Assembly: GCA_040399685.1 (NCBI GenBank)
Contig: JBBART010000033.1
Location: forward strand, 1 to 29,510
Length of the DNA: 29,510 nt
Reading direction: 5' to 3'
Source of the DNA: CAIQQQ01 sp040399685
GTDB taxonomy: Bacteria > Pseudomonadota > Alphaproteobacteria > Acetobacterales > Acetobacteraceae
The notes under the pieces were generated by a model. It was given only the letters and a program-made list of their open reading frames with translations. It made no database searches and had not been told where the DNA came from. Of this stretch, positions 16,038 through 25,626 are shown one piece after another (position 1 is the first letter of the stretch; each line of letters begins with the position of its first letter). The position numbers were made by a program, and so were the translations under genes.

Positions 16038-16580
16038 ATGATGACACATCTTCGGCCAACACTGGTTGTTTTCAGCGGACTGCCGGGCACCGGCAAGACG
16101 ACGGTCTCGAAAGTGCTCGCGGAGAGAGACGGTGCGGTTTATCTGCGGATCGACACGATTGAGCAAGCCATGCTGGCTGCCGGAGCGAAGGACATTGGGC
16201 CAGCCGGTTACGCTGTTGCGAACGCAATCGCGGAGGCCAATTTGCGACTGGGCCGTTCGATTGTGGCGGATTGCGTCAATCCTGTGCGTGGCAGTCGGCT
16301 TGGATGGGGCGATGTGGCAACCCGCGCCCGCGCCAGGCTGATCGACATCCATTTGATCTGTTCCGACGTGGCGGAGCATAGACGCCGCGTGACCGAACGC
16401 ATCTCGGACATCCCCGGACTTGTTTTGCCGACCTGGGAGGCGGTTATGCAGCGCAGGTTTGAGGTGCGCGACGACGATCATCTGGTTTTGGATACGGCCA
16501 TCCTGTCGCCGGCAGAGTTGGTCGATCGCTGCGAGAGCTATGTTTCCGCCTGTCTGGGCGCTTTACGTGACGACGCCTAA
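16038..16580 (+). CDS. AAA_33-type P-loop kinase
   Basis: Small (180-residue) ATP-binding protein of the AAA_33/zeta-toxin-like kinase group. The Walker A motif FSGLPGTGKTT includes K20 and T21; a phosphate-acceptor side is suggested by YLRIDTIEQAM and SIVADCVNPVRGSR, and a lid region by EHRRRVTERISD. Relatives phosphorylate small molecules or nucleotide sugars; the substrate is unknown. No antitoxin gene is adjacent, so a toxin role is not supported. The ATG at 16038 (or the next codon) is preceded by GAGA at nine bases; an earlier GTG at 15984 is less likely. The TAA stop overlaps the trmB stop by four bases tail to tail. Confidence 0.85.
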   Translation: MMTHLRPTLVVFSGLPGTGKTTVSKVLAERDGAVYLRIDTIEQAMLAAGAKDIGPAGYAVANAIAEANLRLGRSIVADCVNPVRGSRLGWGDVATRARARLIDIHLICSDVAEHRRRVTERISDIPGLVLPTWEAVMQRRFEVRDDDHLVLDTAILSPAELVDRCESYVSACLGALRDDA

Positions 16581-17320
16581 CGCCGGATCGCGCTCCAGTA
16601 GAGCGGCTTGCGGCCGGCGCGGAACGCCTTTGCCTCGTAGCGGGTCGGCGGCCAGCCTTCGGGGCGCACGGTTGCGGGGGGCGCGACTTCGAACAGGGTC
16701 TGTGCGGCCATCACTTCGGTGACCCAGGCCTGATAGGTGGGGTCATCGCTGGCGATGCGCCATTCGCCGCCGGGGACCAGGACGCGGGCGATGTCGGCCA
16801 GCAGGGCTGGGTGGACGAAGCGGCGCTTGGCGTGGCGGGATTTGGGCCAGGGGTCTGGGAACATCAGGAACAGGCGGTGCAGGCAGCCATCCGGCAAGGC
16901 GCGGATGAGGGTGCGGGCGTCGTCGTCGAACAGGCGGAGGTTGCCGGGCAGGGGGCCGGTGGCCTCGGCCTCGTCCGCCACCAGGCGGGAAAGAAGGGAG
17001 CAGAGGCCGAGTTCGAACACTTCGCAGGCGATCAGGCCGATGCGGGGGTTGGCCTCGATCTGGGCGGCTGCGTGCTCGCCGCCGCCGAAGCCGACTTCGA
17101 GCCACAGCTCGTCGAGTTCTGATGAGAAGGCCGCGCGTGGGGCCTGGGCGTCATCGAACGAGAAGCGGATTCTGGGAAGGGTTTCGTCGAGCAGCAGGCG
17201 CTGGCGGGGGCGCAGCGAGTGGCTTTTGATCCGTCCGTAAAGACGGTCCGGCGGCGGCTTGATGGCACGCGCGCCGGATGCAGGGGGAGGGGAGACCCCC
17301 TCTCCCTGTTCGTCCATCAT
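16577..17320 (-). CDS. trmB: tRNA (guanine-N7-)-methyltransferase
   Basis: SAM-dependent enzyme that makes m7G46 in the tRNA variable loop. The SAM-binding motif is LEVGFGGGEH, and the family hallmark FPDPWPKSRHAKRRF holds the catalytic region. A basic N-terminal part (YGRIKSHSLRPRQRLLLDE) is typical. The 247 residues match the family. The ATG directly follows the metK stop (TAAATG), so translation is probably coupled to the gene that supplies its methyl donor. The 3' end overlaps the convergent kinase gene by four bases, leaving no room for an independent terminator. Confidence 0.95.
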   Translation of the reverse strand: MMDEQGEGVSPPPASGARAIKPPPDRLYGRIKSHSLRPRQRLLLDETLPRIRFSFDDAQAPRAAFSSELDELWLEVGFGGGEHAAAQIEANPRIGLIACEVFELGLCSLLSRLVADEAEATGPLPGNLRLFDDDARTLIRALPDGCLHRLFLMFPDPWPKSRHAKRRFVHPALLADIARVLVPGGEWRIASDDPTYQAWVTEVMAAQTLFEVAPPATVRPEGWPPTRYEAKAFRAGRKPLYWSAIRR

Positions 17321-18508
17321 TTAGCGACCGAAAGCTGACTTCAGCGAGGCGACCAGATCGGTCTTCTCCCAGGTGAAGGTGCCCTTTTCGGCATCCGGCT
17401 CACGACCGAAATGGCCATAGGCGGAGGTGACGGCATAAATCGGCCGGTTGAGGTGCAGATGCTCGCGAATGCCGCGCGGGGTGAGGTTCATCAGCTCGCG
17501 CAACGTCTTCTCAAGCTTGGCTTCGTCCACATCGGCGCCGGTGTTGTGCAGATCCACATACACGGACAGCGGATGCGACACGCCAATGGCGTAGCTGATC
17601 TGCAACGTGCAACGCTCGGCGAGGCCGGCGGCGACGACGTTCTTGGCGAGGTAGCGGCAGGCATAGGCGGCCGAACGGTCCACCTTCGTGGGATCTTTGC
17701 CGCTGAACGCTCCGCCGCCGTGCGGGGCAGCGCCGCCGTAGGTGTCGACGATGATCTTGCGCCCGGTGAGGCCGCAATCGCCGTCCGGGCCGCCGATGAC
17801 GAAGTTGCCTGTGGGATTGATGTAGATTTCGTCAGCCGAAGGCATCCAGCCGGCGGGCAGGCTGCTTTCGATCAAGGGCAGCAGCATCTCCTTGATGCGC
17901 GCCTGGGTGACGCCTTCCTGGTGCTGGGTGGAGACCACAACCGAGGTGGCGCCAACGGGCTTGCCATCGACATAGCGCAGCGTGACCTGGCTTTTGGCGT
18001 CTGGCTCCAGGCCTTCGACCGACAGGTCGCGGGCGCGGCGGAGTTCGCTGATACGGCGCAGCACGAGGTGCGAGTAATACAGCGGGGCCGGCATCAGGCT
18101 TGGCGTCTCGGTGCAGGCATACCCGAACATGATGCCCTGGTCGCCGGCGCCTTCGTCCTTGTTGCCGGTGCTGTCCACGCCGACCGCGATGTCGCTGCTC
18201 TGCGGGTGCAGGTGCACGGCGATGTCGGCGGTCTTCCAGGAGAAGCCGGACTGGTCGTAGCCGATGTCGCGGATCGCCATGCGGGCGAGATGCGCGAGGT
18301 GTTCGTGCGTGACGGTGTCGGGGCCGCGGGTTTCGCCGGCGAGCACCACGCGGTTGGTGGTGACCAGCGTTTCGCAGGCCACGCGGGCATACGGGTCAGC
18401 GGCCAGGAATGCATCGACAACGGTGTCGCTGATCCGGTCCGCGACCTTGTCGGGATGTCCTTCCGAAACTGATTCGGACGTGAACAGGTATTCGCCCTTG
18501 TCGCGCAT
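17321..18508 (-). CDS. metK: S-adenosylmethionine synthetase
   Basis: Makes S-adenosylmethionine from methionine and ATP. Diagnostic motifs are SEGHPDKVADRISD (from residue 15), the ATP-binding GAGDQGIMFGYA, the P-loop-like GGGAFSGKDPTKVDRSAAY, and the C-terminal TAYGHFGRE-like segment (TSAYGHFGRE). The 395 residues are the standard length. The ATG at 18508 is preceded by GGGAGCGACTTA. Upstream lie dapB and a 102-base spacer with a hairpin; downstream trmB begins at once. Confidence 0.97.
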   Translation of the reverse strand: MRDKGEYLFTSESVSEGHPDKVADRISDTVVDAFLAADPYARVACETLVTTNRVVLAGETRGPDTVTHEHLAHLARMAIRDIGYDQSGFSWKTADIAVHLHPQSSDIAVGVDSTGNKDEGAGDQGIMFGYACTETPSLMPAPLYYSHLVLRRISELRRARDLSVEGLEPDAKSQVTLRYVDGKPVGATSVVVSTQHQEGVTQARIKEMLLPLIESSLPAGWMPSADEIYINPTGNFVIGGPDGDCGLTGRKIIVDTYGGAAPHGGGAFSGKDPTKVDRSAAYACRYLAKNVVAAGLAERCTLQISYAIGVSHPLSVYVDLHNTGADVDEAKLEKTLRELMNLTPRGIREHLHLNRPIYAVTSAYGHFGREPDAEKGTFTWEKTDLVASLKSAFGR

Positions 18509-18554
18509 TAAGTCGCTCCCGAGATGGCAAGAGGGTGGTGGCTATGGCGAGGTG

Positions 18555-18589
18555 CCTAAGCGCTGGGGTGTGGCCGAAACGCTCTTAGG
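18555..18589 (-). other. Hairpin in the metK leader
   Basis: In the minus-strand RNA CCUAAG-AG-CG pairs with CGCUUAGG, eight base pairs with a two-base bulge, around a 17-base loop that contains GGCCACACCCC. It lies between dapB and metK, 46 bases before the metK start. It matches no SAM or SAH riboswitch consensus that I recognise. It could be a regulatory leader element or a weak processing site. Confidence 0.4.
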
Positions 18590-18610
18590 GGTCAAGTCAA
18601 TGCAGGGATG

Positions 18611-19381
18611 TCAAACCATCCCCAGCACGTCCATCATCGAATACAGGCCGGGTGGCTTGCCGCGCACCCAGAGGGCGGCGCGGACGGCGCCGGTGGCGAA
18701 AACCCGGCGGTCGAAGGCGCGGTGGGTGAGTTCGATATGTTCCTCGCCCGAGGCGAACAACAATGTGTGTTCCCCCACCACCTGGCCGCCGCGCAGCACG
18801 GCAAAGCCGATATGGCCGGGAATGCGGGCGCCGGTGTGGCCGTGACGGGCTGGGTCCATCACATCTTCCAGCAACACGCCGCGCCCGCGCGCCACGGCGC
18901 GGCCGATGCCGATGGCGGTGCCGGAGGGGGCATCCACCTTTTGGCGGTGATGCATTTCGACGATCTCGGCGTCATAGGTCGCCGGTGGCAGGGCGGCTGC
19001 CATGCGTTCGGCGAGGGCGAGCACGAGGTTCACGCCGGGGGAGAAATTCGGCGCGTAGACGACGGCGATGGATTTCGCGGCCTTGGCCACCTCGGCTTCG
19101 TCCTCGGCCGAAAGCCCGGTGGTGCCGAGCACCCAGGCGGTGCCGGCGCGGGCCAGCATGCGGGCGTGTTCACGCACGGCGCTGGCGTGGGTGAAGTCGA
19201 TCACCACCTCCGATTCCGCCGCGAGACCTGCGATGTCGGCGAACAGCGTGGCGTCGTTCACGCCGCCCTCGCGGTCGATGCCGCCAGAGATGGGGGCGCC
19301 GGCGGCCGTGATTTCCTCGATCAGCATGCGGCCCATGCGGCCGGCGATGCCGGCGATGCCGAAACCGCTGCGCTGGGTCAT
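18611..19381 (-). CDS. dapB: 4-hydroxy-tetrahydrodipicolinate reductase
   Basis: NAD(P)H-dependent step of the diaminopimelate/lysine pathway, feeding peptidoglycan and protein synthesis. The dinucleotide-binding GIAGIAGRMGRML lies at the N terminus. The catalytic segment EMHHRQKVDAPSGTA contains H144, H145 and K148. VGEHTLLFAS and the final YSMMDVLG are also family motifs. The 256 residues are normal. The ATG overlaps the dnaJ stop by four bases (ATGA) with AAGG upstream, so it is translated with the chaperone operon. Confidence 0.96.
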   Translation of the reverse strand: MTQRSGFGIAGIAGRMGRMLIEEITAAGAPISGGIDREGGVNDATLFADIAGLAAESEVVIDFTHASAVREHARMLARAGTAWVLGTTGLSAEDEAEVAKAAKSIAVVYAPNFSPGVNLVLALAERMAAALPPATYDAEIVEMHHRQKVDAPSGTAIGIGRAVARGRGVLLEDVMDPARHGHTGARIPGHIGFAVLRGGQVVGEHTLLFASGEEHIELTHRAFDRRVFATGAVRAALWVRGKPPGLYSMMDVLGMV

Positions 19382-20502
19382 GATGTGGCCTTGTCGAAGA
19401 AGGCTTTCATGCGGTCCAGGAAGCCCTCGGATTCCGGGCTGACCTTGGCGTTGCTCTCGGCTTCGAACTGCTCCAGCAATTCGCGTTGTTTGCGCGTCAG
19501 GCTTTGGGCGGTTTCCACCTTCACCTGGATATACATGTCGCCGCGCTGGGTGCTGCGCAGGACCGAGAAACCCTTGCCGCGCAGGCGGAACTGGTCGCCC
19601 GTCTGGGTGCCAGCCGGGATCTTGACGCGGGCCTTGGTGCCGTCGATGGCCGGAACCTCGATTTCGGTGCCGAGGGCGGCCTGGGTCATGCGCAGCGGCA
19701 CAACGCAGAACACGTTGGCGGCGTCACGCTGGAAGATGGCGTGGGCGCGAACGGCGACGTGGACATACAGATCGCCCGGCTGCACGCCGGCACCACCTGA
19801 TTCGCCTTCGCCGGCCAGACGGATGCGGGTGCCGTCTTCGACGCCGGCCGGAATCGCCACCTGAAGGGTGCGTTCACGCTGCACGGTGCCGTTGCCGCTG
19901 CAGATGCGGCAAGGGTTGCGCACAACCCGGCCTTTGCCGCCGCAGGTTGGGCAGGTGCGTTCGACCAGGAAGAAACCCTGCTGGGCGCGGACCTTACCGG
20001 CGCCGCCGCAGGTGCCGCAGGTGTCGTTGGTGCGCTCTTTGCTCTCGGAGCCGGTGCCGTTGCAGGCATCGCAGGCCACGCGCGTGGGGATGCGCAAATT
20101 CGTCTTGGTGCCGGCGAACGCCTCGGTGAGTTCGATTTCCACCTGGGTGCGGATATCGTTGCCGGCGCGGGGACCGCCGCCGCCGCGCTTGCCGCCCATG
20201 AAGTCGCCGAACATCTGGTCGAAGATATCGCCCAGGCCACCGCCCTCGAAGCCGCCACCGCCGCCGCCGCCATTGCCGCCTTCGAAGGCCGCGTGGCCAT
20301 AGCGATCATACGCGCCGCGCTTCTGGTCGTCTTTCAGGATCTCGTAGGCGTGGCTGACCTCTTTGAACTGGGCCTCGGCCGCGGCATCGCCGGGGTTGCG
20401 GTCCGGGTGGAACTGCATGGCCAGCTTGCGGTAGGCCTTCTTGAGGTCATCCGCGCTTGCGTCGCGCTTGACGCCGAGAGTCTCGTAGAAATCCTTGGCC
20501 AT
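19378..20502 (-). CDS. dnaJ: Chaperone protein DnaJ
   Basis: Hsp40 co-chaperone that stimulates the DnaK ATPase and delivers substrates. It has a J domain with HPD (residues 33-35), a Gly/Phe-rich linker with an unusually long Gly run (about 76-88), and four zinc-binding CxxCxGxG motifs (CDACNGTG, CGTCGGAG, CPTCGGKG, CRICSGNG). The C-terminal substrate-binding domains follow (PGDLYVHVAVRAHAIFQRD). The 374 residues are standard. It lies 113 bases after dnaK, beyond a strong terminator-like hairpin, and overlaps dapB by four bases. Confidence 0.97.
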   Translation of the reverse strand: MAKDFYETLGVKRDASADDLKKAYRKLAMQFHPDRNPGDAAAEAQFKEVSHAYEILKDDQKRGAYDRYGHAAFEGGNGGGGGGGFEGGGLGDIFDQMFGDFMGGKRGGGGPRAGNDIRTQVEIELTEAFAGTKTNLRIPTRVACDACNGTGSESKERTNDTCGTCGGAGKVRAQQGFFLVERTCPTCGGKGRVVRNPCRICSGNGTVQRERTLQVAIPAGVEDGTRIRLAGEGESGGAGVQPGDLYVHVAVRAHAIFQRDAANVFCVVPLRMTQAALGTEIEVPAIDGTKARVKIPAGTQTGDQFRLRGKGFSVLRSTQRGDMYIQVKVETAQSLTRKQRELLEQFEAESNAKVSPESEGFLDRMKAFFDKATS

Positions 20503-20549
20503 GTCAGATTTTCACACCCTGGACGAACCGCAGTGGCTCGTCGCTTTTT

Positions 20550-20585
20550 AAAACGACACCCGCATGCCTGAACATGCGGGTGTCG
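20550..20585 (-). terminator. Strong hairpin with U-run between dnaK and dnaJ
   Basis: CGACACCCGCATG (20554-20566) pairs perfectly over 13 bases with CATGCGGGTGTCG (20573-20585) around six bases. In the minus-strand RNA it is followed directly by UUUU. It starts about 30 bases after the dnaK stop. It probably reduces dnaJ-dapB transcription relative to dnaK, or protects the dnaK mRNA 3' end. Confidence 0.8.
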
Positions 20586-20615
20586 GTATCGGTAAAAACA
20601 ATCAGCCTGCGAAAA

Positions 20616-22520
<1,905 letters not shown>

Positions 22521-22722
22521 TGCAGTCTCCTTGTCAGCGGAGGTTTCCGGCCCGAAGCACCGAATACCATCCCTGTGGTTAAACACGTCAGCTCGTTGGC
22601 AACCGAGGCAACCGGCTTCGTGATGCCCCGGTGCAGATTTAGGCTGCAGACTTAGCACGATGTGTTCAGCGGCAACCCTGCCTGCAAGACCGCTTTGCCG
22701 AATTTTCGTGCAGCCCTGCGTC

Positions 22723-23334
22723 CTAGGCGGTGGTGTCCAGCTTGGGCGTTGTGCCGATGGCTGCGGTCGGACCCTTGGCGACAACCACCATGGCCGGACG
22801 CAGGATGCGGCCGTTCAGCGTCCAGGCATTGGTCCAGGCCTGCATGACGGTGCCGGGCGGATGGTCGGTGGTTTCCTGCTCGGCCATCGCCTGGTGGAGA
22901 TTGGGGTCGAACAGGGCGCCGGTGGGGTCTGTGCGGACGACGCCGTTGCGCTCCAGCAGGGCCACGAAGCTGCGTTCCACACCTTCGAACCCGTCCCGCA
23001 GCTTGCCCACGATATCGGCTTCGTTTTCGGTGCGCGGCGGGATGCTGTCCAGGCCGCGCTTGATGTTCTCGGCGGCTTCGGCCACGTCCTTCGCGAATTT
23101 CTGCACGGCGTATTGACGGGTTTCATCCACGTCCCGCTTGGCGCGATGGCGCACGTTCTGCGTCTCGGCCTCGGCGCGCAGCCACTTGTCGCGGAACTCG
23201 TCGCGCTCCGCCTCAAGCTCGGCGATGCGGGCGGCCGCGGCCGCCATCACCTGATCCGGGGTTTCGAACTGTGCGTCGTCCAGATCGGAGTCTGGCGCTG
23301 CGTCGCTTGGCTGGGTGTCTGGGTGCGTGCTCAT
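22723..23334 (-). CDS. grpE: Nucleotide exchange factor GrpE
   Basis: Releases ADP from DnaK. The 203-residue protein has an acidic N terminus and a long coiled coil (about 30-100; AARIAELEAERDEFRDKWLRAEAETQNVRHR). The C-terminal beta domain has the family signature GVVRTDPTGALFDPNLHQAM and NGRILRPAMVVVAKG. It lies 111 bases downstream of hrcA and 202 bases upstream of dnaK on the same strand. The ribosome binding site is weak (TGACAGACC before the ATG). Confidence 0.96.
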   Translation of the reverse strand: MSTHPDTQPSDAAPDSDLDDAQFETPDQVMAAAAARIAELEAERDEFRDKWLRAEAETQNVRHRAKRDVDETRQYAVQKFAKDVAEAAENIKRGLDSIPPRTENEADIVGKLRDGFEGVERSFVALLERNGVVRTDPTGALFDPNLHQAMAEQETTDHPPGTVMQAWTNAWTLNGRILRPAMVVVAKGPTAAIGTTPKLDTTA

Positions 23335-23445
23335 GGTCTGTCAGGTAATGGAGCCGTCGCCCGTAAACAAGCGGCGACCGCAGATGGTTTCAGCATTGGC
23401 ATAGCGGGTATGTCTGAATCAGGCGTGAACATGGCGGCGCGCCGA

Positions 23446-24513
23446 CTATCCCAGCAATCGCCCGATCACCCGGGCGGTGTAGTCCACCACGGGAATGATT
23501 CGGCCATAGTTGATCCGCGTCGGGCCGATCACGCCGATGGCGCCGACGATGCGGCCGGCGCCGTTGCGGGCGGGGGCCACCACGACGGAGACGCCGGTGG
23601 TGCCGAACAGGCCGCTTTCGGCGCCAATGAAGATGCGCACGCCGTCTGAGCGTTCGGCGAGGTCGAGCAGGCGGATCATGGTTTCCTGGGTTTCCAGGCG
23701 TTCGAACAGCATCTGGATGGCGGCGAGCTTGTCGGTCTCGGTCACATCGGCCAGCAATCGGGCCTGTCCACGCAGGATGAGGGAGCCGGCGCGGCCTTCG
23801 CCGGTCCAGGTGGCGAGGCCGGCGGCGACGACCTGGGAGGTGAGGGTGTCGAGTTGGGTGCGGTTTTCCGCCAGATCCTCCGCTACCACTCGTCGCAGAT
23901 CGACCAGCCTGCGGTTGGCGAGGCGGGCGTTGAGGTAGTTTCCGGCCTGTTGCAGCGATGAGGGCGGCACGCCGGGCGGGATTTCGATGACGCGGTTTTC
24001 CACGCTGCCATCGCCGGCCACCAGCACCACCAGGGCGCGGCCGGAGCCGAGCGGGACGAATTCGATGTGGCGCAACGGTTCGTCGGATTTCGGCGCCAGC
24101 ACCAGGCCTGCGGCGGAGGACAGGCCGGAGAGCATGACCGAGGCTTCGGCCAGCGTGTCTTCCAGCGAGCGGCCGGCGGCTTTGACGGAGGAACTGATGG
24201 CTTCCCGGTCGTCTTCGCCCAGTTCGCCGAATTGCAGCAGGCCGTCCACGAACAGCCGCAGGCCCAGTTCCGTGGGCAGGCGGCCGGCCGAGGTGTGGGG
24301 GGCGAACAGCAGGCCGGCATCGGTGAGGTCGGCCATCACGTTGCGGATGGTGGCCGGGCTGAGGACCATCGGCAGCCGTCGCGACAATGTGCGGCTGCCG
24401 ACCGGTTCGCCGGTTTCGACATATTGTTCGACGATCTCGCGCAGCACAGCTGCGGATCGAGCGTCGAGGCCGGGCGGCTGGCGGCCGCCGGAGGGGGGCA
24501 CCGGGAGGTCCAT
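23446..24513 (-). CDS. hrcA: Heat-inducible transcription repressor HrcA
   Basis: Repressor that binds CIRCE operators, usually upstream of groESL, and is kept active by GroEL. The winged-helix domain (about 15-90) shows ARSAAVLREIVEQYVETGEPVGSR and SPATIRNVMADLTDAG, followed by the family segment HTSAGRLPTELGLRLFVD. The GAF-like dimerisation domain ends with INYGRIIPVVDYTARVI. The ATG at 24513 gives 355 residues, a normal length; an ATG at 24567 would add 18 atypical residues and overlap the proposed promoter. No CIRCE element is seen in this window, so its targets are probably elsewhere. Confidence 0.95.
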   Translation of the reverse strand: MDLPVPPSGGRQPPGLDARSAAVLREIVEQYVETGEPVGSRTLSRRLPMVLSPATIRNVMADLTDAGLLFAPHTSAGRLPTELGLRLFVDGLLQFGELGEDDREAISSSVKAAGRSLEDTLAEASVMLSGLSSAAGLVLAPKSDEPLRHIEFVPLGSGRALVVLVAGDGSVENRVIEIPPGVPPSSLQQAGNYLNARLANRRLVDLRRVVAEDLAENRTQLDTLTSQVVAAGLATWTGEGRAGSLILRGQARLLADVTETDKLAAIQMLFERLETQETMIRLLDLAERSDGVRIFIGAESGLFGTTGVSVVVAPARNGAGRIVGAIGVIGPTRINYGRIIPVVDYTARVIGRLLG

Positions 24514-24547
24514 GGCGATCAGTGTCGCAGTTTTCCTATGCTGTGGG

Positions 24548-24575
24548 AAATAAGCGTTGCAGATCATCCTTCAAG
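24548..24575 (-). promoter_or_regulatory. Sigma-32 (RpoH)-like promoter before hrcA
   Basis: On the minus strand CTTG (24575-24572), 17 bases, then CTTATTT (24554-24548). This fits the alphaproteobacterial RpoH pattern CTTG-N17/18-CYTATNT. The transcript would start roughly 25-30 bases before the hrcA ATG at 24513 and could cover hrcA and grpE, perhaps dnaK. It also implies that hrcA need not depend on the upstream oxidoreductase gene. Confidence 0.6.
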
Positions 24576-24586
24576 AACGGGCGGCC

Positions 24587-25543
24587 TCACCCCGCGAGAA
24601 TGGCCTCAACGATCCGTTGTACGTCGAACGCCTCCTGAATGGTGGCCAGTTGGTGGGGCTCGCCGCGCGTCATGCGGGCCACGCCGTCCAGTTGGCGCTT
24701 GAGCACGATGGGGCGCATCCGCTCGTTCGGCAGGGCGTCAGCGTCGGGCTGCCAGGTGCCGTCTTCCAGCTGTCGTTCGGCAAAGGACCAGTCGCGCAGG
24801 CGGACAGCGCCTTTGTCACCGCGCAAGGTCCAGGCGTTGTGGTCGTCCTTGGGGGTGTTGCCAACATTGCCGGTGAGGTTCACGGGCACGTCGCCGGCAG
24901 TGAGCATGGCGCGGATGTCATATTCGCTGCCGCCGTTTTCTGGGAATTGAACGAGTTGCTCGGTGAGGGTCAGCGGGCCGAGCAGGCGGCGGGTGAGGAA
25001 CAGGAAGTGGGAGACGACTTCGCGCGTGAAGCCGCCCTCGGCGCGGCGGTCGAGCCAGGAGGCGGCGTCGTGCTGCCAGGGGCGCGGCCAGACGCGGAAC
25101 GCGACGTCGATGGTCAGTGAGTGGGGGGTGCCGATATCGGCCATCCATTCCACCAGCTTGGCGACGGCGAGGGAGGAGGCGAAGGGGAAGTTGACGGCGA
25201 TGCGGGCCGATCCGGCGGCGGCCACGAAGGCGCTGGATTGGGCGAGGTCCACACCCAGCGGCTTTTCACAGAACACCGAGCGGCCGGCGGCGAGGGCGTT
25301 GGTGGCGTGGCCCAGATGGCTGGCGGGGGGCGATGCGACATAGACGCAGTCGGACGCCGCCATCAGCGCCTCGGGCGAGGCGAGATGGGCCACAGCCGGC
25401 AAGGCGGCGCCGATCCGCGCCATCGAGTCGGAAGATGGGTCCCAGATGCCCACCAATGTCACGCTGTCAGCCGCCTGCTCCAACGCGGCGCGCGCCAGAC
25501 GCTCGCCCATGATGCCCGCGCCAATGATCCCAAGTTTCAGCAT
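24587..25543 (-). CDS. Gfo/Idh/MocA-family oxidoreductase
   Basis: NAD(P)-dependent dehydrogenase of the glucose-fructose oxidoreductase/inositol dehydrogenase family. The Rossmann motif GIIGAGIMG is at the N terminus; the hallmark CEKPLGVD follows the nucleotide-binding part. The C-terminal part has the expected alpha/beta fold segments (GGFTREVVSHFLFLTRRLLG). At 318 residues it is near the family's lower range. The substrate, probably a sugar or polyol, cannot be inferred. The ATG at 25543 has GGAGGA upstream; the longer open frame is not needed. It is divergent from rph (83 bases) and 73 bases upstream of hrcA. Confidence 0.9.
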   Translation of the reverse strand: MLKLGIIGAGIMGERLARAALEQAADSVTLVGIWDPSSDSMARIGAALPAVAHLASPEALMAASDCVYVASPPASHLGHATNALAAGRSVFCEKPLGVDLAQSSAFVAAAGSARIAVNFPFASSLAVAKLVEWMADIGTPHSLTIDVAFRVWPRPWQHDAASWLDRRAEGGFTREVVSHFLFLTRRLLGPLTLTEQLVQFPENGGSEYDIRAMLTAGDVPVNLTGNVGNTPKDDHNAWTLRGDKGAVRLRDWSFAERQLEDGTWQPDADALPNERMRPIVLKRQLDGVARMTRGEPHQLATIQEAFDVQRIVEAILAG

Positions 25544-25626
25544 GTCGTCCTCCAAACCCCAACACTTGCGCAAGATGGCGCTGACCGCCATAGCCCGAGG
25601 CAATAAGTATAAGTGAGATCGTCATC

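Noticed and set aside
16038..16580. Zeta-type toxin of a toxin-antitoxin pair
   Set aside because: The P-loop kinase fold is shared, but no small antitoxin gene lies upstream; the neighbour is a divergent SnoaL-like gene.
18509..18610. Known SAM-II, SAM-SAH or SAH riboswitch before metK
   Set aside because: Only a single bulged hairpin is visible; the conserved core bases of those classes are not recognisable. Kept as an unassigned structure.
22521..22784. Longer DnaK start upstream of 22520
   Set aside because: MSKVIGIDLGTTNS is the universal start and has AGGAGA before it; the upstream frame overlaps grpE.
23335..25626. CIRCE operator (TTAGCACTC-N9-GAGTGCTAA) near hrcA, grpE or dnaK
   Set aside because: No such inverted repeat was found by eye in the spacers. 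The GAGTGC at 15536 belongs to a different palindrome with a three-base loop.
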